Assembly (NCBI RefSeq): GCF_015999545.1
Contig: NZ_CP065546.1
Location: forward strand, 186,001-250,000
Length of the DNA: 64,000 nt
Source: Lysinibacillus sp. JNUCC-52
Lineage (GTDB): Bacteria; Bacillota; Bacilli; Bacillales_A; Planococcaceae
Direction: 5' to 3'
The position numbers were made by a program, and so were the translations under genes. The notes under the pieces were generated by a model, which saw only the letters and a program-made list of their open reading frames with translations, was not told the origin of the DNA and made no database searches. Shown one piece after another: positions 7,808 through 16,018 of this stretch (positions within the stretch are counted from its first letter, which is position 1; each line of letters begins with the position of its first letter).

Positions 7808-8586
7808 AAACGATTGTGACTACAGCGGGCAGACCAGACGACATGTCGATGGTGCTCGCTGGTTTTGTGTGTGATACGTTAAATATTCCATTTGTGGCTC
7901 GTAATAAGCGTTCAATTTGTAAAATTTCAGAGCAAATGCAAGCAAACGTCATTGTTGCAGGAAAAAATCGCTATGAATATTATGCATTTGGAGCGGACGA
8001 GCCTTTTTTCTTTCATCCAAATTCCGCCGCATTTCGTTTAAAGCGGGTGGCACGTGGAGAAATTGAACCGTTTTTAGAGGCAGCTCAGCTAGAAAAAAAT
8101 GATACTTTATTAGATTGTACATTAGGTTTAGGTGCAGATGCGATGCTAGCTGCTTTTGTTGTCGGGGAATCTGGTCGAGTGGTTGGGTTAGAGGCAGATC
8201 CTAATGTGGCGTTTATTGTGGCACATGGTATGAACACGTATGATACATCGGAGCTTCCTTTAACCGCATGTATGCGACAAATTGAAGTTGTGCAGGCAGA
8301 AGCGATTGCATATTTAAAATTACAGCCAGACGATGCATTTGATGTCGTTTATATGGATCCGATGTTCGAAGAAATAATAGAAGAATCGAATAATTTTCAA
8401 GCACTTCGCACGGCTGGCGCACATATAACATTGACCGATGAATGGGTAGCAGAAGCGAAACGAGTAGCAAAAAAGCGTGTCGTTTTAAAGGCTCACTTTC
8501 GATCGGCATGGTTTGAAAGATACCATTTTTCAAGATTGACACGTGTAACGTCAAAATTCCATTATGGCGTTATTTTGAAGCAATAA
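7795..8586 (+). CDS. Class I SAM-dependent methyltransferase (RsmJ-like)
   Basis: 263 residues; ATG 7795 overlaps the bacilliredoxin gene by 13 bases, with no clear ribosome site, suggesting translational coupling. The SAM-binding motif is LLDCTLGLGADAMLAA (about residues 104-119), with the acidic end of strand 2 at VVGLEADP and the catalytic-type loop DVVYMDPMFEE. These resemble the RsmJ/DUF548 group that methylates 16S rRNA guanine, but the DPMF motif also occurs in other nucleic-acid methyltransferases. The N-terminal about 90 residues form an extra domain. Substrate not known. Confidence 0.7.
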   Translation: MREIKTIVTTAGRPDDMSMVLAGFVCDTLNIPFVARNKRSICKISEQMQANVIVAGKNRYEYYAFGADEPFFFHPNSAAFRLKRVARGEIEPFLEAAQLEKNDTLLDCTLGLGADAMLAAFVVGESGRVVGLEADPNVAFIVAHGMNTYDTSELPLTACMRQIEVVQAEAIAYLKLQPDDAFDVVYMDPMFEEIIEESNNFQALRTAGAHITLTDEWVAEAKRVAKKRVVLKAHFRSAWFERYHFSRLTRVTSKFHYGVILKQ

Positions 8587-8626
8587 AATCGGCATACCGA
8601 TTTACAATTAAATAAGAATGACGATT

Positions 8627-8662
8627 AGAACAGACTAAATTAAATGTCTGTTCTTTTTTCTT
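8627..8662 (+). terminator. Terminator of the brxA operon
   Basis: agaacagac (8627-8635) pairs perfectly with gtctgttct (8646-8654), followed by TTTTT. Confidence 0.85.
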
Positions 8663-8721
8663 GTCGAAAACCATGTCTTGAAAAAAGAAAACAACTACTT
8701 AAATATATTAATTTATAATTT

Positions 8722-8753
8722 GAGTTAACTTTTAAAATAAAATAAGTTTACAC
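8722..8753 (+). promoter_or_regulatory. Probable BirA (biotin repressor) operator
   Basis: gttaactt (8724-8731), 12 bases, then aagtttac (8744-8751): an interrupted palindrome with one mismatch per arm. It is like the GTTAAC...GTTTAC/GTTAAC pattern of BirA boxes before bio genes in Bacillus. It overlaps the -35 box of the bioY promoter, so bound BirA with biotinyl-AMP should block transcription. The next gene is bioY, which supports the call. Known: BirA represses biotin synthesis and uptake genes when biotin is ample. Confidence 0.75.
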
Positions 8754-8775
8754 AAATGGATTTTAGCGCTATTAT
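8747..8775 (+). promoter_or_regulatory. Promoter of the bioY operon
   Basis: TTTACA (8747-8752), 17 bases, TATTAT (8770-8775). The -35 box is part of the right arm of the proposed BirA operator. bioY starts 61 bases further on. Confidence 0.6.
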
Positions 8776-8835
8776 AATTCACATACAAAGAAACTGGTTT
8801 ATTTGCATAAATATTTTTAAAGAGAGGTTTTTTAT

Positions 8836-9396
8836 ATGACAACTAAAGAAATGGTGTATGCGGCACTTTTTGCGGCATTAATAGCGGCTCTAGGATTGAT
8901 TCCTCCAATTTCAGTAGGTTTTATTCCTGTACCAATAACAGCACAAACATTAGGTGTAATGTTAGCAGGAGGATTTTTAGGAAAGAAAACTGGGGCAATT
9001 AGTCTCGTACTGTTTATTGTTTTAGTTGCTTTAGGTTTACCTTTATTATCTGGTGGACGAGGTGGCTTTTCGGTATTAGTTGGTCCATCAGCAGGCTATA
9101 TTTTTAGTTGGCCGATTGCCGCTTTTCTCATTGGTTTTGCAACTGAGAAATTATGGTCTTCTATTAAAATATGGAAATTACTAATTATTAATTTTGTATT
9201 TGGTGTATTACTAGTTAGTTTAATAGGTGCACCTGTTATGGCATTAATTACACAAACATCTATTTGGGCTGGTTTAGTGGGAGCATTAGTATATTTACCT
9301 GGAGATTGTATAAAGGCAATTATTGCAGCAATTATTGTTTTGCAATTAAGGGCAGTTAGTCCAATTGAACAAAAGCTAAATAGCGATGTAGAATAA
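8836..9396 (+). CDS. bioY: Biotin ECF transporter S component BioY
   Basis: 186 residues from ATG 8836 (agagagg upstream). BioY is the membrane subunit that binds biotin. The N-terminal MVYAALFAALIAALGLIPPI and the signatures PVPITAQTLGVMLAGGFLG and LVGPSAGYIFSWPIAAFLIG are characteristic; six hydrophobic segments fit the family. A BirA-like operator lies upstream. Unlike many Firmicutes, where BioY shares a general ECF energy module coded next to ribosomal genes, this operon contains its own EcfA-EcfA'-EcfT set further down. Biotin uptake should therefore be self-contained. Confidence 0.93.
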   Translation: MTTKEMVYAALFAALIAALGLIPPISVGFIPVPITAQTLGVMLAGGFLGKKTGAISLVLFIVLVALGLPLLSGGRGGFSVLVGPSAGYIFSWPIAAFLIGFATEKLWSSIKIWKLLIINFVFGVLLVSLIGAPVMALITQTSIWAGLVGALVYLPGDCIKAIIAAIIVLQLRAVSPIEQKLNSDVE

Positions 9397-9421
9397 GATA
9401 TTTTTAAAGGTGTGTGAAGAA

Positions 9422-10900
9422 ATGAACATCATCGAACCCATTATCGAACAGGCAGTTCATCAGCCAAAGGGGATTGCCCTAATTCATGAGGAACGGTTTT
9501 ATACATACGAACAATTAGTAAGTGCAATGAAAAAAATTGCAAAAGGCATTCAATGTAAAGGACTTGAACATGAAAAAATTGCGATATTATCAAGCAATCG
9601 GATTGAATTTGTGGAAGTTTTTTTAGGAATTATGTACGCAGGTTGTGTGCCGATTTTACTTGATACAAAGTGGAGTTTACATGAAATCGAGTTGGTATTA
9701 AAACAAGCACAGCCGAGAATGATTTTTCTTGAGTGTAAGCTTAAGGACAATATGCATCGTTTCACGCATATCGACACGTATGTATTTTCGGGCAAGCAAG
9801 TAGCTTCTTACGAAGAATGGTTTTCTACTTTAACAGAAGAAGCTTCTGTTAATTATGCGAAAGACCCGTTATTTATAGGCTTTACCTCTGGTACAACTGG
9901 CATGCCAAAAGGGTACGAACGAACACACAATTCTTGGCTGAAAAGCTTTATGGCAACAAAACAAGCATTTCAGTTAAATCCTTTAAAAAATTTTTTAGCA
10001 CCTGGACCATTCGTGCAGTCATTGTCATTATTTGCGCTAATGCAAAGTTTATATTTTGGTGGGACGTTTCATATTCTGTCCACTTTTGAGGAAGAAAAGG
10101 TAGTCAAGTATTGCCGAGAAGTGCCAAATATGATTTTATTTCTTGTGCCAACAATGATTGAAAAGTTATTGAGATTAGATGGCTTGGAAGATATGCCTGC
10201 ACAAGCTATCATTTCTTCCGGAGCTAAATGGTCTGTACAATCGAAAGCACAAGCAAAAAAGGTGTTTGGCTCAGCGAAATTATTTGAATTCTACGGTTCT
10301 TCTGAAGCAAGTTATATTAGTTATTTGGCTGTCCATCAAACGATGGAAGAACATGTTGTCGGGATTCCTTTTCCTGGTGTAGAGATTTCCATCCGAGATA
10401 ACGACCAACGTGAAGTGCCTACTGGTGAAATTGGATTACTCTATATTCGTAGTGATATGATGTTCACTCGTTATTTTCAATTACCCGAAGAAACAAATGC
10501 AGTTTTTTATGAAGGTTGGTTAAAAACAGGAGACTATATGATGCAAGATGAAGCGGGTGCATTACATTTAATTGGTCGAGCTAAAAATATGTTGATTACA
10601 GGTGGCTTAAATGTGTATCCAGAAGAAGTGGAAACAGTGCTAAAACGACATAGTGCCATAGATGACTTGATAATAATTGGAGTGCCAGATGAATATTGGG
10701 GAGAGCGGCTTATTGCCTGTATAAAATGGCGAGTTGACCAAACGATTTCACTAGAGGAACTTCAACAATTTGGGGCGCAGTTTTTAGCTAGTTTTAAGTT
10801 ACCTAAACAATTAGTAACGGTACAAAAATTCATTTATACAAGCAGTGGAAAAATAGCTCGTAAGGCAATGAAAGATTGGGTAATGGAGGTAATGTCATGA
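9422..10900 (+). CDS. AMP-forming acyl-CoA synthetase (YhfT-like)
   Basis: 492 residues from ATG 9422 (aaaggtg 9406-9412). It belongs to the ANL adenylation superfamily: the P-loop is FTSGTTGMPKG, with YGSSE, LKTGDYM, GRAKNMLITGGLNVYPEEVE and a C-terminal lysine in SGKIARK. It activates a carboxylic acid to its acyl-CoA via acyl-AMP. As recalled, B. subtilis has the similar pair yhfT (ligase) and yhfS (thiolase) next to its bioY paralogue yhfU, also thought to be under BirA. It lies 25 bases after bioY and its stop overlaps the thiolase start. Biotin-linked substrates such as pimelate, glutarate or biotin fragments are candidates; this is inference. Confidence 0.8.
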   Translation: MNIIEPIIEQAVHQPKGIALIHEERFYTYEQLVSAMKKIAKGIQCKGLEHEKIAILSSNRIEFVEVFLGIMYAGCVPILLDTKWSLHEIELVLKQAQPRMIFLECKLKDNMHRFTHIDTYVFSGKQVASYEEWFSTLTEEASVNYAKDPLFIGFTSGTTGMPKGYERTHNSWLKSFMATKQAFQLNPLKNFLAPGPFVQSLSLFALMQSLYFGGTFHILSTFEEEKVVKYCREVPNMILFLVPTMIEKLLRLDGLEDMPAQAIISSGAKWSVQSKAQAKKVFGSAKLFEFYGSSEASYISYLAVHQTMEEHVVGIPFPGVEISIRDNDQREVPTGEIGLLYIRSDMMFTRYFQLPEETNAVFYEGWLKTGDYMMQDEAGALHLIGRAKNMLITGGLNVYPEEVETVLKRHSAIDDLIIIGVPDEYWGERLIACIKWRVDQTISLEELQQFGAQFLASFKLPKQLVTVQKFIYTSSGKIARKAMKDWVMEVMS

Positions 10901-12048
10901 GAGACGCAGTGATTGTGATGGCAAAACGAACACCAATCGGCAAGTTGGGTGGTCAGCTAGCTACACTTGAACCCGAGCATTTAGTAGCTCCATTAATAAA
11001 AGAAATTATTAAAGAAACAGCATTGCCAAGCGATTGTATTGATGATGTGATTTTAGGTAATACAGTCGGACCAGGAGGGAATTTAGCCAGACTTGCTGCT
11101 TTAGAAGCAGATTTACCATTTTCGATTCCAGGTGTTACCATTGACCGTCAATGTGGCTCAGGATTAGAAGCTATAAATATGGCTGCGAGATTCGTTCAAA
11201 GTGGAGCAGGAGAGGTTTATTTAGCTGGTGGTGTAGAAAGTACGAGTCGAGCGCCTTGGAAAATGAAAAAGCCGAACACATTAATGGCAATGCCCCAATT
11301 CTATTCACGCGCTCCATTTACCCCACAGCGGTATGGAGATCCTGATATGGGGATTGCAGCTGAAAATGTAGCAAAGAAATATTCCATATCACGACATGCT
11401 CAAGACCACTATGCATACAAAAGCCATCAAAAGGCGATTCAAGCAATGAAATCAAATCGTTTCGCCGATGAAATAGTGCCTTTACAAGTAAAGGAGGAAT
11501 GGATAACTTTAGATGAATGTCCAAGAGAAAATACAAGTTTAGAAAAGCTTCAATCTTTAAGCCCTGTTTTTTTAGAAAATGGTACTGTTACAGCTGGAAA
11601 TGCTTGTCCGTTAAACGATGGCGCAGCGCTAGTATTAGTTATGTCATTAGAAAAATGCCTTGAATTCCAATTACAGCCGATACTACGATTTGTCGATTCT
11701 CAGGCTTCAGGTGTCGATCCAAATTATTTAGGGATAGGTCCAATACCAGCTGTACAAAAACTTTTGAAAAGGCAGCAACTAAACGTACAGGATATTGATA
11801 TTGTTGAATTTAATGAAGCTTTTGCCTCACAGGTGTTAGCATCAATTCAAGCATTACAAATTCCAGAGGACACGGTTAATCGTGCTGGTGGTGCAATTGC
11901 CATCGGTCATCCATACGGCGCATCAGGCGCTGTTTTAATTACACGATTATTTTATGAAATGAAATATCAACCGTATAAAAGAGCACTTGCAACATTAGGA
12001 ATTGGTGGGGGCATGGGGCTTGCAACGCTTGTGGAGGCAATAAAATGA
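10897..12048 (+). CDS. Thiolase-family enzyme lacking the second catalytic Cys (YhfS-like)
   Basis: 383 residues; ATG 10897 overlaps the ligase stop (ATGA), with ggagg at 10885. The fold and motifs are those of acetyl-CoA acetyltransferase: nucleophile Cys86 in DRQCGSGLEAINMA, NEAFA, and His338 in GGAIAIGHPYGASGA. The usual last motif CxGGGxG reads LGIGGGMG here: Gly368 (codon gga, 11998-12000) replaces the Cys that acts as general base in biosynthetic thiolases. The family cleaves 3-ketoacyl-CoA or condenses two acyl-CoAs. Loss of this Cys should change or weaken that chemistry, so it may prefer condensation with decarboxylation or a special substrate. Confidence 0.82.
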   Translation: MRDAVIVMAKRTPIGKLGGQLATLEPEHLVAPLIKEIIKETALPSDCIDDVILGNTVGPGGNLARLAALEADLPFSIPGVTIDRQCGSGLEAINMAARFVQSGAGEVYLAGGVESTSRAPWKMKKPNTLMAMPQFYSRAPFTPQRYGDPDMGIAAENVAKKYSISRHAQDHYAYKSHQKAIQAMKSNRFADEIVPLQVKEEWITLDECPRENTSLEKLQSLSPVFLENGTVTAGNACPLNDGAALVLVMSLEKCLEFQLQPILRFVDSQASGVDPNYLGIGPIPAVQKLLKRQQLNVQDIDIVEFNEAFASQVLASIQALQIPEDTVNRAGGAIAIGHPYGASGAVLITRLFYEMKYQPYKRALATLGIGGGMGLATLVEAIK

Positions 12049-12422
12049 AAGCAACTAAGAAAATAACCGTAACGGCTGAGTGGATACAACGCTATGCAAA
12101 AAGTATAGATGCACCGTTGCAATATCTACATGGTAGGCTCATTGCTCCTGCTACAATGCCAATCGTATTTTGGCAACAATTCAATCATGCGCATTTTCAT
12201 GACACAGTGCCAGTTCTCCATGGCTCGCAGCAATTTATTTATCATTTACCAATTCAAGAAGGCATGGTACTAGACTGTGAATTAGCGTTAAGTCAAACAG
12301 AACATAAACAAGGAAAACAAGGACCAATGACTTTTAATACTTATACGTTAAATTGCTTTGAACAAGGAACAGAAATAGTGCAAGTAAAAACAGTTTTGAT
12401 TCATGTTGGTGCTGCCATATGA
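12045..12422 (+). CDS. MaoC-like hotdog dehydratase, non-catalytic half
   Basis: 125 residues; ATG 12045 overlaps the thiolase stop (ATGA). It resembles the N-terminal, FAS1-like half of MaoC-type dehydratases: TVTAEWIQRYAKSIDAPLQY, then PATMPIVFWQQF and LHGSQQFIYHLPIQEGMVL. The Asp-His catalytic pair of the active half is absent. The following gene supplies that half, so the two products probably form a heterodimer, as the HadA/HadB dehydratases of mycobacteria do. Role: hydration of enoyl-CoA or dehydration of 3-hydroxyacyl-CoA. The split over two genes is clear; the pairing is inference. Confidence 0.65.
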   Translation: MKATKKITVTAEWIQRYAKSIDAPLQYLHGRLIAPATMPIVFWQQFNHAHFHDTVPVLHGSQQFIYHLPIQEGMVLDCELALSQTEHKQGKQGPMTFNTYTLNCFEQGTEIVQVKTVLIHVGAAI

Positions 12423-12763
12423 AAAAAACAGTTACTGCCAAACAGGTCCACTACTATGCACAAGTATCGAAGGATGATGCAGCGATTCATATTAATGCTG
12501 AGGCGGCGAAGCAAGCGGGCTTCGAACGACCGATTGTTCATGGAATGTATTTAATGGGACTTGCTCAATCATTGTATATGAAAGAACATCCGTTGAAATG
12601 GATTGTTCGCTATAATATGCGCTTCCAGAAACCACTACTTATAGACGAAGAAGTAACATTTCTGTTTATAGAAAATCACACTAGAATAGAAGTATCGATA
12701 TCGAATCGCAACAACGACCAAATCGCTTTAGGAAATTTTGAAGTAGAGGAGTTGGGATCATGA
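12419..12763 (+). CDS. MaoC-like hotdog hydratase/dehydratase, catalytic half
   Basis: 114 residues; ATG 12419 overlaps the previous stop (ATGA). The hydratase-2 motif is visible: AQVSKDDAAIHINAEAAKQA, with Asp (of KDD) and His (of IHIN) in the positions of the catalytic pair, followed by GFERPIVHGM. Half-size hotdog subunits of this sort act as dimers on 3-hydroxyacyl/enoyl-CoA or -ACP. It stands between a partner lacking the pair and a short-chain dehydrogenase, so the three middle steps of a chain-elongation or shortening cycle are encoded in order. Confidence 0.75.
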   Translation: MKKTVTAKQVHYYAQVSKDDAAIHINAEAAKQAGFERPIVHGMYLMGLAQSLYMKEHPLKWIVRYNMRFQKPLLIDEEVTFLFIENHTRIEVSISNRNNDQIALGNFEVEELGS

Positions 12764-13581
12764 GTAGGGTCGTACTTATTACAGGGGCGACAAGGGGAAT
12801 TGGCCGCAGTACGGCTATTTATCTTGCGAATAGTCAATACAGTGTCGTTGTAAATGGCACGAACCAGCAATTAATTGATGAGGTCGTCCAACAAATTTCT
12901 GCCAATGGAAATAGGGCAATAGGGTATTGTGCGGATATTGCGGATGTTGAAGCGGTGTCTAGGATGATTGACTTTGTCATGGAACAGTTTGGGCAAATAG
13001 ATATATTGATTCATAATGCAGGAAATCTCCGAGATGAAAAATGTATGCGAATGACAACTACGCAATGGCAAGATGTTATCAATGTGCATTTACACGGAGC
13101 CTTTTACTGTATTTCGTGTGTACTACCTCATTTACTTGATCGAGGCGGTGATATTTTATTGATGACGTCAACAGCTGGACTATTGGGCTCCAAAGGCCAA
13201 CTCAATTATAGTGCGGCGAAAGCAGGCATTCTTGGGATGACATGGACATTGGCGGAAGAGTTGAAGCCTTTTAATATTCGTGTAAATGCCATTTCACCTG
13301 CTGCGTTAACTGATATGACGAAGCCTGTGATTGATTTTATATCAAAAAAATATGCCCAACGCAATGAACCGTTTCCTGATTATTGGAAGGTGGGGACTCC
13401 AGAGGATATTGCCCACTTTATCGGTACATTATTAACACAGCAAGATGCAAATCTAACGGGAGAAATATTTGGGGTAAATGGTACAACGGTTACGAAATGG
13501 ACGAGACCACAGCAAAGCATTTCTGCCAGTAGTCCAGAGCGTTTTTTCACCATGTACGATGAGCAAAAGGGAAGTGTTTAA
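12760..13581 (+). CDS. Short-chain dehydrogenase/reductase (FabG-like)
   Basis: 273 residues; ATG 12760 overlaps the upstream stop. SDR hallmarks: TGATRGIGRS (nucleotide binding), HNAGNLRDE, a catalytic Ser in MTSTAGLLGSKG, and YSAAKAG (Tyr-x-x-x-Lys), followed by RVNAISPA. It is likely a 3-ketoacyl-CoA or 3-ketoacyl-ACP reductase using NADPH, or the reverse dehydrogenase. The last 30 residues after GVNGTTVT extend beyond a typical FabG. It supplies the redox step between the thiolase and the split dehydratase. No enoyl reductase or acyl-CoA dehydrogenase is in the operon, so one step must come from elsewhere. Confidence 0.8.
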   Translation: MSRVVLITGATRGIGRSTAIYLANSQYSVVVNGTNQQLIDEVVQQISANGNRAIGYCADIADVEAVSRMIDFVMEQFGQIDILIHNAGNLRDEKCMRMTTTQWQDVINVHLHGAFYCISCVLPHLLDRGGDILLMTSTAGLLGSKGQLNYSAAKAGILGMTWTLAEELKPFNIRVNAISPAALTDMTKPVIDFISKKYAQRNEPFPDYWKVGTPEDIAHFIGTLLTQQDANLTGEIFGVNGTTVTKWTRPQQSISASSPERFFTMYDEQKGSV

Positions 13582-14391
13582 ATGCTAGTATTTGAGCATG
13601 TCAATTTTTATCACAAAAAGAGTGCACCGATTTTAAAAGATATTCATTTTACCATACAGGCTGGTGAATTTGTATCAATTGTCGGCAAAAATGGATGTGG
13701 CAAATCAACACTTGCAAAATTAATGAATGGCTTAGTGCTTCCGAAAAAAGGGGTTGTACGATTCCATCATTTAGAGACAAGGAATACTGCACAGTTAAAA
13801 GAAATTCGACAACACATAGGTTTTATTTTTCAAAATCCTGAAGATCAATTTATTACAACAAGTGTTCGAGATGAAATTATATTCGGGCTTGAAAATATTC
13901 GTTTACCAAAGGAAGAAATGGATCAGCGTGTTCAATGGGCTAGCAAAGCAGTTGACATGGAAACATATTTAGATTGCATGCCACATGAATTATCCGGTGG
14001 ACAAAAGCAACGTGTTGCGATTGCGGCAATTTTAGCAATGCGTCCACAATGCATTATTTTCGATGAGGCCACGTCAATGCTTGATCCATTAGGAAGGGAA
14101 CAAGTATTAGCCCTTATGCATGCACTGCATCAAGCAGGCATGACGATTATCCATATCACGCACCATATGGATGAAGTTATGCAATCAAATCGTGTACTTT
14201 TACTTGATAACGGTCAAATCTGCTTTGATGGGCATCCAATAGCACTATTTGAAACAATCAATGTTAGAGATTATTCCTTACAGGAACCGATAGCGGTCAA
14301 AATTCATCAATTAGCAAATGAAGCATGGTCATTAACAGCAGACTGGGAAGGGGCGGTTCGTTTACGATGGGATACGAGCTCAAAAACGTAA
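13582..14391 (+). CDS. ecfA1: ECF transporter ATPase EcfA1
   Basis: 269 residues; ATG follows the SDR stop directly. It is an ABC ATPase of the energy-coupling-factor type: Walker A GKNGCGKST, Q-loop FQNPEDQF, signature LSGGQKQRVAI, Walker B CIIFDEATSMLD, switch His in ITHHMDE. The NPEDQ Q-loop and DEATSMLDP are characteristic of EcfA1/CbiO proteins. With the next ATPase and EcfT it drives uptake by the BioY subunit at the start of the operon. The copy is separate from the usual ribosomal-cluster ecf genes, which are not in this window. Confidence 0.88.
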   Translation: MLVFEHVNFYHKKSAPILKDIHFTIQAGEFVSIVGKNGCGKSTLAKLMNGLVLPKKGVVRFHHLETRNTAQLKEIRQHIGFIFQNPEDQFITTSVRDEIIFGLENIRLPKEEMDQRVQWASKAVDMETYLDCMPHELSGGQKQRVAIAAILAMRPQCIIFDEATSMLDPLGREQVLALMHALHQAGMTIIHITHHMDEVMQSNRVLLLDNGQICFDGHPIALFETINVRDYSLQEPIAVKIHQLANEAWSLTADWEGAVRLRWDTSSKT

Positions 14392-15221
14392 CTGTTACAT
14401 ATGAACATCGAACAGCCTTGAAAAATATTTCGTGTTCCATAGCAGATGGAAAATGGATTGCGGTTATTGGGAAAACAGGCGCAGGTAAATCCACCTTTGT
14501 TCAATTGTTAAAAGGATTAGTAGACTTTAAAGGGGAGTATAGGCTACATAATAAGCTTATTACGCTAAGTGGAAAAGGCCAACCAAAAGATTTGCAAGAA
14601 ATTGGCTATGTCTTTCAATATCCAGAGCATCAGTTTTTTGAAACAACAGTTTATAAGGAACTAGCGTTTGGACTAAAACAAAGGGGACAATCCGAAAAAG
14701 AAATACGAGCTAGTATTTCTGCAATTCTTCCGAAAGTAGGTTTAGATGAAACCATTTTGACGCTTGCTCCTTTTCAACTTAGTGGAGGGCAAAAACGGCG
14801 TGTAGCAATTGCATCCATATTATTAATGCAGCCAAAGTTACTGATTTTGGATGAACCTACTGCAGGACTTGATCCAACTAGCAAGTCATCAATACTAGAC
14901 CTTTTGAAGAAATGGCAATTAGAAACGAATCATACCGTTCTGTTTGTTACCCATCAAATGCAAGATGTTGCGGAGTACGCTGATGAAGTCATTGTTCTTC
15001 ACGAGGGAGAAATAAAAGCACATTTAACTACCAACCAATTGTTTTTACAGCAGGCTCATATAGTAACAAGTGCAGGCCTAAAAATGCCAGAACAAATTCA
15101 ACTATTAAAAGTAGTGGAACAATTACTTGGGGAAAAAATAGCCGTAGCAAATTGTATGGAACATACTATCTTCAATGCAGTTAAGCCGTATTTACAGTTT
15201 AGAGGGAAGCTCAATGCGTAG
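14367..15221 (+). CDS. ecfA2: ECF transporter ATPase EcfA2
   Basis: 284 residues from ATG 14367, chosen because the ABC domain begins at once (MGYELKNVTVTYEHR). It overlaps ecfA1 by 25 bases; an in-frame ATG at 14325 would add 14 unrelated residues. Motifs: Walker A GKTGAGKST, Q-loop FQYPEHQFF, signature LSGGQKRRVAI, Walker B LLILDEPTAGLDP, switch His VTHQM. The YPEHQ Q-loop is typical for EcfA2, the partner in the asymmetric ATPase pair. The C-terminal about 50 residues form the ECF dimerisation extension. Confidence 0.88.
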   Translation: MGYELKNVTVTYEHRTALKNISCSIADGKWIAVIGKTGAGKSTFVQLLKGLVDFKGEYRLHNKLITLSGKGQPKDLQEIGYVFQYPEHQFFETTVYKELAFGLKQRGQSEKEIRASISAILPKVGLDETILTLAPFQLSGGQKRRVAIASILLMQPKLLILDEPTAGLDPTSKSSILDLLKKWQLETNHTVLFVTHQMQDVAEYADEVIVLHEGEIKAHLTTNQLFLQQAHIVTSAGLKMPEQIQLLKVVEQLLGEKIAVANCMEHTIFNAVKPYLQFRGKLNA

Positions 15222-16017
15222 TTCTATTATTATTGGACAGTACGTCGACAAGCATTCCATTTTTCATCAATTAGACCCTCGAATCAAGATCATCAGTATT
15301 TTTATGTTGATGCTAAGCTTCTTACTATTAGATACAGCAACAAGCTATGTAATCACTACTTTTTTTGTATTTACTCTAATAATTGTTTCTAAAGTCCCTT
15401 TTGTTGTAATTTTAAAAGGTTTGAAGCCGTTACTTTTCATCTTATCCTTTACACTTATTTATCATCTGCTTTTTACTCAAGGACAGGTAATATGGTCAAT
15501 CGGATTCATCACCATTTCGTTAGAAGGTATGGTAGCAGGCATACGATTTGTTTGGCGTATTTTGCTTCTTGTATTATTGGCTTCTTTGTTAACCCTTACA
15601 ACAAAGCCACTAATTTTAGCTAAAGGTTTAGAAAAATTGTTAAAACCGTTATCGAAGCTTCGTGTACCAATTGAACAATTTTCATTAATGATTGTCATTG
15701 CCATTCGATTTATTCCAACCGTGTTAGAGGAGTTGAACAGAATTGTGCTAGCGCAAAAATCAAGAGGGTTTGATATTAAATCATTACCTTTTATGCAACG
15801 TATTTTTGCGTATGTTCCAATTGTTATACCGTTGCTGTTTACAACCATACAAAGGGCAGATCAATTAAGTGATGCCATTGATGCTAGAGGATATGGCGAT
15901 GGTAAAAATCGGACGAGTTATATTGAACTACATTTTGAGAAAAAAGATTTCATAGCAATGCTCGTAACAATTTTATTTGTCCTTGTGTTATTTTTTATAA
16001 AATGGAGTGGTATATAA
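15214..16017 (+). CDS. ecfT: ECF transporter transmembrane subunit EcfT
   Basis: 267 residues from ATG 15214 (agaggga upstream), overlapping ecfA2 by 8 bases. Several hydrophobic segments at both ends surround the cytosolic coupling helices with the paired Ala/Ser-Arg-Gly motifs: AQKSRGFD and DAIDARGYG. These insert into grooves of the two ATPases. EcfT links ATP hydrolysis to toppling of the S component, here presumably BioY. The gene completes a full BioY-A-A'-T set in one transcript. Confidence 0.88.
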   Translation: MRSSIIIGQYVDKHSIFHQLDPRIKIISIFMLMLSFLLLDTATSYVITTFFVFTLIIVSKVPFVVILKGLKPLLFILSFTLIYHLLFTQGQVIWSIGFITISLEGMVAGIRFVWRILLLVLLASLLTLTTKPLILAKGLEKLLKPLSKLRVPIEQFSLMIVIAIRFIPTVLEELNRIVLAQKSRGFDIKSLPFMQRIFAYVPIVIPLLFTTIQRADQLSDAIDARGYGDGKNRTSYIELHFEKKDFIAMLVTILFVLVLFFIKWSGI

Positions 16018-16018
16018 A

